The position numbers and the translations under genes are program-made. 5,618 nucleotides of DNA from contig JAAZBY010000561.1 in assembly GCA_012513595.1 (NCBI GenBank), positions 1 to 5,618 of the forward strand, read 5' to 3'. Numbering within the stretch: position 1 is the stretch's first letter; each line of letters starts with the position of its first letter. The DNA is from Chloroflexota bacterium. GTDB taxonomy: Bacteria > Chloroflexota > Anaerolineae > UBA1429. Positions 5,203 through 5,618 of this stretch are shown piece after piece. Under the pieces are notes generated by a model. It did no database searches. It was not told where the DNA came from and was given only the letters and a program-made list of their open reading frames with translations.

Positions 5203-5618
5203 TCAGCGGCCGGCGACCTCGACGCCGTGGCCGGCCAGCACCTCTCCGACCGTCCAGGCAGGCTGCGCGGCATCCTCCAGCCCGGCCAGGAGAGCCCCCA
5301 GCCGCTCAGGGCCCACGGCAATCAGGAGGCCGCCGGAGGTCTCTGGCGTGTAGAGCAGCTGCTGCATCTCCTCGCTCACCCCCGGGCCAAAGGTCACCTC
5401 GCGCTGGTAGTAGCGCTCGTTGTTGCAGGTGCCCGCCGGGAACAGCCACTCCTCTGCATAGGCCAGCGCCCCCGAGACGAAGGGCAGCCGCCCAGCCAGG
5501 AGGCGCAACCGCACCCCGCTGTGGTCGGCCATCTCAGACCCGTGCCCCAGCAGGCCAAAGCCGGTAATATCGGTCACCGCGTGCACGCCGACCGCCTGCA
5601 CCACGCGCGAGGCCTCGC
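5203..5618 (-). CDS. selD: Selenide, water dikinase SelD, C-terminal part
   Basis: The last 137 codons of selD; the gene enters from the right edge. SelD makes selenophosphate from selenide and ATP, the selenium donor for selenocysteine and selenouridine. The visible part is the C-terminal AIRS/PurM-type domain: TDITGFGLLGH (5542-5574), SEMADHSGV, LP-x(3)-GALAYAEE, a PAGTCNNERYY segment and ETSGGLL (5323-5343), matching SelD's usual order to the C-terminus. The family usually has DPQTSGGLL where this protein has TPETSGGLL. The N-terminal half with the catalytic Cys/Sec and Lys and the ATP-binding loop is outside the window, so activity cannot be judged. The frame is open to the edge, so the GTG at 5604 is internal and not a start. 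It ends 117 bp before the regulator start with no clear terminator. Its presence suggests the organism uses selenium; no selA, selB or tRNA-Sec is in view. Confidence 0.92.
   Translation of the reverse strand, partial: EASRVVQAVGVHAVTDITGFGLLGHGSEMADHSGVRLRLLAGRLPFVSGALAYAEEWLFPAGTCNNERYYQREVTFGPGVSEEMQQLLYTPETSGGLLIAVGPERLGALLAGLEDAAQPAWTVGEVLAGHGVEVAGR

Noticed and set aside
5203..5205. Possible selenocysteine read-through of the selD TGA stop
   Set aside because: The frame meets another TGA six codons on, the protein already ends where SelD usually ends, and no convincing hairpin follows.

Overview
The window is GC-rich bacterial DNA, compactly coded, with good Shine-Dalgarno sequences and sigma70-type promoters. 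The gene set (an Eis-type GNAT/SCP2 acetyltransferase, an HpcH/HpaI aldolase, an M20 dipeptidase, a NarL-type regulator, SelD, and a Tat-exported lipoprotein with an Ala/Pro linker) would fit a Chloroflexota-like organism. That placement is inference from gene content and style only; no rRNA or other phylogenetic marker is present.

Layout, left to right. (1) 1-128, minus: the start of a Tat-dependent lipoprotein running off the left edge. (2) 129-765: a 637-bp gene-free region. It holds a perfect-consensus leftward promoter (TTGACA-17-TATAAT, 619-647) and a rightward promoter (TTGACT-18-TATACT, 698-727). Downstream of the leftward promoter there is no ORF for about 485 bp, but a strong hairpin lies at the predicted 5' end of the RNA, so this is a small RNA or a long structured leader of the lipoprotein gene. 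(3) 766-2133, plus: M20 family metallo-dipeptidase with all metal ligands. (4) 2143-2214: a bidirectional terminator and an 18-bp palindrome between convergent genes. (5) 2227-2979, minus: HpcH/HpaI class II aldolase with its own promoter. (6) 3100-4329, minus: Eis-like N-acetyltransferase. (7) 4417-5085, minus: NarL/LuxR response regulator, behind an extended -10 promoter. (8) 5203-5618, minus: C-terminal part of selenide, water dikinase (SelD), cut by the right edge.

From selD leftward to the aldolase all genes point left. The regulator and the Eis-like gene may share a transcript, separated by 87 bp that carries two hairpins. The aldolase has its own promoter, and the dipeptidase is a divergent single-gene unit. 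No kinase partner for the regulator is in view. The proteins are ordinary metabolic and regulatory families, and I see no mobile element, CRISPR array, tRNA or rRNA. The least explained part of the window is the RNA-like region at about 494-612 behind the consensus promoter.
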